Source: Pleurotus djamor (taxonomy: Eukaryota > Basidiomycota > Agaricomycetes > Agaricales > Pleurotaceae). From it: DNA of 23,346 nucleotides. The notes below the pieces were generated by a model, which was given only the letters and a program-made list of their open reading frames with translations, searched no databases and was not told where the DNA came from. This document shows positions 19,836 through 23,346 of this stretch, piece by piece (position 1 is the stretch's first letter; every line of letters starts with the position of its first letter). The position numbers were made by a program, and so were the translations under genes. The stretch covers positions 1 through 23,346 of the forward strand of contig JAPEVF010000704.1 of the NCBI GenBank assembly GCA_029747585.1. The letters run 5' to 3'.

Positions 19836-21553
19836 TCATGTCCTCTTCAAGCAGCTTTCAACGAGCAGGGTATCTGTCCACCCGGAGCCGGTGGCTGTGG
19901 GAACTTCACCCAAGACGTAAGTTGGGTAGAAGTTGCCAGCGGACCATCCGATATAACCAAGGAAGACTGAGCGCGGTCAGAAAAAGCCAGTGGCAGCAGT
20001 TTTATGGACGTACCATCGTTGTTTGCTTCCTGATATGCAACTTGTTCGCACATGAATTGCACACAAGATGCGACGTTTCCACCACCAGTCTCTGTGTTGA
20101 TGGCTTGACGGTTATGTGCTCTGAGGTAGTCCGCAAGCGGGGACCAGGCTTCAGCGATGTTGTTGGTGACACACTCGGCGTTAGTACCACTGTTGTCGTA
20201 ATCAAGGTATTTGTGGACGTCGAAAATAAGTCCGGTGACACTGCCGTCTGGGTTGGTGACTTTGCCGAGGGCATCAGCCGAACCATTGGAGACAAAGGTA
20301 GCAGCTGATGTCCAGTTGTTGCCAGGAAGTAAGATAAGTTGGGTGGTAGCTCTGTTTCGCGGATCAATCAGCACAGTCCGAGGAGGGTTTGTCAAGAGGA
20401 ACCAACCCGGCTTCGCGGATAGCAGTGACAGCAGCTTGAACTGATTGTGCCCAGCGTTGGATGTCTGGGACATCATGGGGTTCGTTCATCCTAACGAAGA
20501 AGGTAAGCCATAGTTCGTGGAGGACACCATTGCACGGAATCATACATACACACCGAACATCACCCTGTCAGTGGTGGCGTACTTCGTGGCAATTTGTGAC
20601 CAGAGGGAAGCAAACTGCTCATCGGTAGGTCCTCCTTGTCCAATGATCTAAGCGGAGCGTTAGGTGTACTCCAGTGGCGACGGTCCTAGGGGAAGGCCCA
20701 CCTTGCCGTTCCAACGAGCATAATTGTGGATATCAATAATGCAGTGAGCGCCCGTCGCCAAGCACGTCTGAAAACAGCAATCTCAGAAAGCAGGCGAGTG
20801 TATTTTCGTTAGAGTAGTCACCTGGACGAGATCATCGTACTCCTTGAAGTTATCTTCATCTATTGGCCCGCCAAGCACGTCATTAACCAAGAACTGCCAA
20901 CCGACGGGGAGCCTGAAGGTATTGAACCCGTCGTCATTGACGAAGTGGTTCATTTGACCAGCGCCATCAGAGCCTACAAGTTATAGAGCATTCAGTGCAC
21001 CTCCAATCAAAGTGAAAGCAAGGATTCCTCACCGTAGTACTGGGACAAAGGCGGCCACGCTGCACTGGCGGTACAATCACCGTCGACATTGCACCCGAAG
21101 TCAAAGCCAGCGATGTTCACGCCAGTGAATCGGAGGGAGCCATTGGTAGGCAGTGGTACGGCAGTCGTTGTGGGAGTCGTAGGGGATCCGGATGTAGCGG
21201 TGGCAGTTCCTGGGACACACTGGGAGTAATCTAAAAGTAGACCAATCAATATTTCTGGGCAGGCTATCCAAAAGCTTCACGGTACGTACAGTCGCCTTGT
21301 GCAGTACAAATAGACCCTGTCACACAAGTCGTTGCGCCGGTCCAGCCCTGCGGCGGTGGGGTCATGGTGGGGACGCTGTATGTTTGAAACGGCACTCACT
21401 ATTCCTCCACCTGATGATGGGAGGCGTTAATGAGATTTAATGACTGGAATCTGAGAAGTACTTGCATTGGCCATATAGGGGTGCAGCGGATTGTGCATGC
21501 GTGGACAACGCGACAGCAAGAGCGACCAAGCTAAAGGATTTTGTAGTGGCCAT
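19836..21553 (-). CDS. cel5A: Secreted GH5 (subfamily 5) endo-beta-1,4-glucanase with N-terminal CBM1
   Basis: An extracellular cellulase cutting internal beta-1,4 bonds with retention. Exons are 21553-21466, 21410-21400, 21347-21290, 21230-21033, 20973-20822, 20767-20702, 20647-20550, 20490-20407, 20351-20014 and 19966-19836, giving 407 aa with every phase agreeing. A signal peptide (about 1-22, MATTKSFSLVALAVALSTHA) is followed by a CBM1 (about 27-60: YGQCGGIGWTGATTC ... YYSQCVPG) with its aromatic and Cys residues. A Thr/Ser/Pro linker (about 61-84) leads to the TIM barrel from FTGVNIAGFDFGC. The acid/base Glu is in MNEPHD (about 227) and the nucleophile Glu in NTETGGG (about 339). The end, VFLGYIGWSAGNF ... 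LVESCLKR, closely follows the layout of Trichoderma EGII/Cel5A. The second exon is only 11 nt and the first intron is GC-AG. A TATATAAG lies about 45 bp upstream of the ATG. Confidence 0.94.
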
Positions 21554-21595
21554 GTCCGTCCCTTCAATGGAGGCCACTCGCCCCGAAGACGAGCT

Positions 21596-21603
21596 CTTAT
21601 ATA
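21596..21603 (-). promoter_or_regulatory. TATA box of the GH5 cellulase
   Basis: TATATAAG on the minus strand lies 43-50 bp upstream of the ATG at 21553. This implies a short leader of about 15-20 nt. An ATG further upstream in the same frame (21658) lies before the TATA box and is not used in this model. Confidence 0.6.
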
Positions 21604-22337
21604 CACAACTTCGCCCAAGATTCAACCGAGCACGAGACAAGCGATTCCGACGTCTCACCGTCGTGTAGAGGTGAAGATATCGTTGAAAGCTATTTGGTGT
21701 AGCTGATTATTGACTAGCACGGAGTATCACTGTCCCACAAAGCTTCCTCGAGAGATGTCCGCGCCTGACGCTCATGGGAGGCTGATGTTCGCTACAATAT
21801 CGGAAAGACCAGAGGCAAGACGGCCTATGACCCCGTAAGTACCACAAGGTGCCAAATTTAGCGACTTCGACGGCCTCGGATGATCGAGACTGCACGACAG
21901 GTTAGAGAACGCTACGAGGTATTGGTAGGTCGGTGATAGGTCCAGCAATTTCAGCGAGTCATTGTCAGGTGGTTGATGGGAAAGAGGGTTCGGAGAGGCT
22001 CCTTTAGGCTTCGACCAGAATTCTTGCGGCAGCGGTATTGGGAATTGATCGTGTCGGCAAGGAGAATATGCAGTCTAAAAATAGACTGGACGAGGTCGAG
22101 ACAATAATTCCGAACCTCGGAGCCTGAGGCATACACAGTGGAATTCGCCGCAGCGCGAACGCATTAGTGTTCCCGGGGTAGGATGATGCGACAAGTAGAA
22201 GGGATGCAAATCAACAAAACATTAACGGTGCAGCTACTCTCCGAAATATATAGTGTTGGTAATTACTGGGCTCGAGATATCAGGGACTGTGACGACGACA
22301 CGGATCAACAAAGGAGCTGACCTTAAGCAGGCTAACT
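21604..22337. other. Intergenic region between two secreted-protein genes
   Basis: Upstream promoter DNA of the cellulase and 3' region of the small secreted protein gene. Open frames here are at most about 62 codons on either strand and match nothing known. I saw no repeat or RNA gene. Confidence 0.5.
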
Positions 22338-23021
22338 TCATTTACAGTCTTGCACAACGCGAGTGGTAGCGTTGACAGCCAAGTCAGTGGTAGTTTGAGC
22401 TAAAGCAAGGTTCGTATCAGCGGCATAGGTACTGAATTGACCGACCAAGTCAGTGGTTAGTTTTGGGACCTGTAGGGTGAAACCCACCCGTTGATGCTAC
22501 CCAGGGCATTCTTGACCTGTGTAAGTCCTTGGGCGACTTGGTCACGGGCTTGAGGAGGAGGAGCGATGTTGAATTGGATCCCGTTAGCAATCGCCGCGAT
22601 TCCAACCCGTACGAGATCAAAGCCCCGGGATGCACTATGAACCGCAGCAGTCGTAGTTGGCTCACTAAGAAGATAAAGTTAGTTTAGTGAGCAGGAAAAA
22701 CAGGAAAGAAAGCTCGTACGTAGCATTAATCTTGCCTGCGGCGTCTTCTGCAATTGTCAATGCGACTAATATGTCTAGACGAGATTGAGTGCATGCTCCA
22801 GAAACTGCGTTTGCCGTTTTTTGAGCCGCTGGAGGCGAAGTTACAATCGGGGAACCTGAATGAACCACAGATGTGCTCGTAGTATCACAAGGCCCTAAGG
22901 CAGTGTGTCAGTGCTTCAATCGGGGTTCGGCGGATAAGATGAACCACTCACTCGCAGAGGCCTTCAAGACGGTGACAGCAGTGAAGAAGACGAAAGTAAC
23001 GAAGGTGTTAGAGGAGAACAT
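22338..23021 (-). CDS. Small secreted protein, unknown function
   Basis: Exons are 23021-22952, 22894-22720, 22664-22488 and 22431-22338 (introns of 57, 55 and 56 nt, phases agree), giving 171 aa. The start MFSSNTFVTFVFFTAVTVLK is a clear secretion signal, cleaved probably after KASA near 23. The mature part begins RPCDTTSTS, has a Ser/Pro-rich stretch, then mainly helical sequence such as LDILVALTIAEDAAGKINAT and VRVGIAAIANGIQF, then APPPQARDQV, and ends TTRVVQDCK. Three Cys are seen in the mature part (near the start, middle and the penultimate residue), and several N-x-T sites suggest glycosylation. I do not recognise the family. Size and helical content recall fungal surface-binding secreted proteins, but no motif proves this. 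It lies 785 bp from the cellulase start in the same orientation. Confidence 0.75.
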
Positions 23022-23346
23022 AATGCTAGAGATATAAAATGAAGAGACGGAGAGCTGGCTCTGTAGGAAAGAGAATAAAGAGAGAGAAATAGAAGGAAAG
23101 AAGGTGGTTGATGATACTTACTGGGACACGCGAAAAGGTTTAAATACTCAAAGGCCTAGAGAACACTCATGAAAACAACTATCCCAACGTTTAGGCGCAG
23201 TCAAATAGATTCACGAACCAAGACGAGGACCTCCATTTGTATCCAAGGCGAGTAAGCTCTTTCAATTTCATCGTGCAGGCGTTTGCCTCAAACGAAGGGG
23301 GAGGGTGGAGGAAGACCTACAATTATATTTATGTAACTTCATTTAC
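23022..23346. promoter_or_regulatory. Upstream region of the small secreted protein gene
   Basis: No gene was recognised. A TATTTAAA on the minus strand (23139-23146) lies about 120 bp upstream of the ATG. A possible GTAAGTATC donor on the minus strand (near 23122) hints at a 5' UTR intron, with its acceptor not resolved. The purine-rich stretch at about 23050-23105 is CT-rich on the transcribed strand, as is common near fungal transcription starts. Confidence 0.4.

Noticed and set aside
19781..20308. 175-codon plus-strand frame
   Set aside because: It is antisense to the GH5 catalytic exons and has no independent support.

Overview
The window looks like nuclear DNA of a mushroom-forming basidiomycete (Agaricomycetes). 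Coding is split by many short introns (mostly 48-68 nt) with GTAAGT/GTACGT/GTGAGT donors and CTRAC-like branch sites. The recognisable genes are typical of such fungi: a GH5 cellulase with a fungal CBM1, an HNH_2-type protein, an F-box/LRR-like fragment, an ENA-type sodium ATPase and an ARO8-type aminotransferase. All gene models below were spliced by eye and checked only for phase consistency and family motifs.

Left half (1-12.4 kb): mostly accessory or decayed. A 400-bp sequence at the left edge recurs almost perfectly at 11877-12276. Between the copies are about 3.3 kb with no recognisable gene, a spliced plus-strand unit with a degenerate multi-TM-like segment (3.73-5.8 kb), an orphan C-terminal exon of a GH27 alpha-galactosidase (6094-6288), an HNH_2-family gene on the minus strand (6585-7797), a low-complexity stretch with a tandem duplication and GGGA-rich tracts (8.3-9.6 kb), and a Cys/His-rich minus-strand gene (10487-11153) followed by six more intron-like signals.

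Right half (12.4-23.3 kb): dense, ordinary genes. An ENA-type P-type ATPase (12383-15877, plus) has lost its normal N-terminus, and its first surviving exon abuts an antisense F-box/LRR-like fragment and the second copy of the repeat. It converges with an 11-exon-class minus-strand ARO8-type aminotransferase (16084-18372; 10 exons in my model). A plus-strand gene of unknown function with broken frames follows (18912-19576), then an intron-containing tRNA-Trp(CCA) at 19677-19758, a 10-exon secreted CBM1-GH5 endoglucanase on the minus strand (19836-21553), and a 4-exon minus-strand gene for a small secreted protein of unknown function (22338-23021).

The genes do not form a single pathway. The secreted cellulase and the neighbouring small secreted protein fit a plant-litter or wood decay lifestyle; a functional link between them is not shown. 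Strongest observations: the truncated or chimeric ENA gene at a repeat junction, a GC-AG intron next to an 11-nt microexon inside the cellulose-binding module, and seven single Ns that nearly all touch homopolymers, which warns that some frame breaks may be sequence errors.
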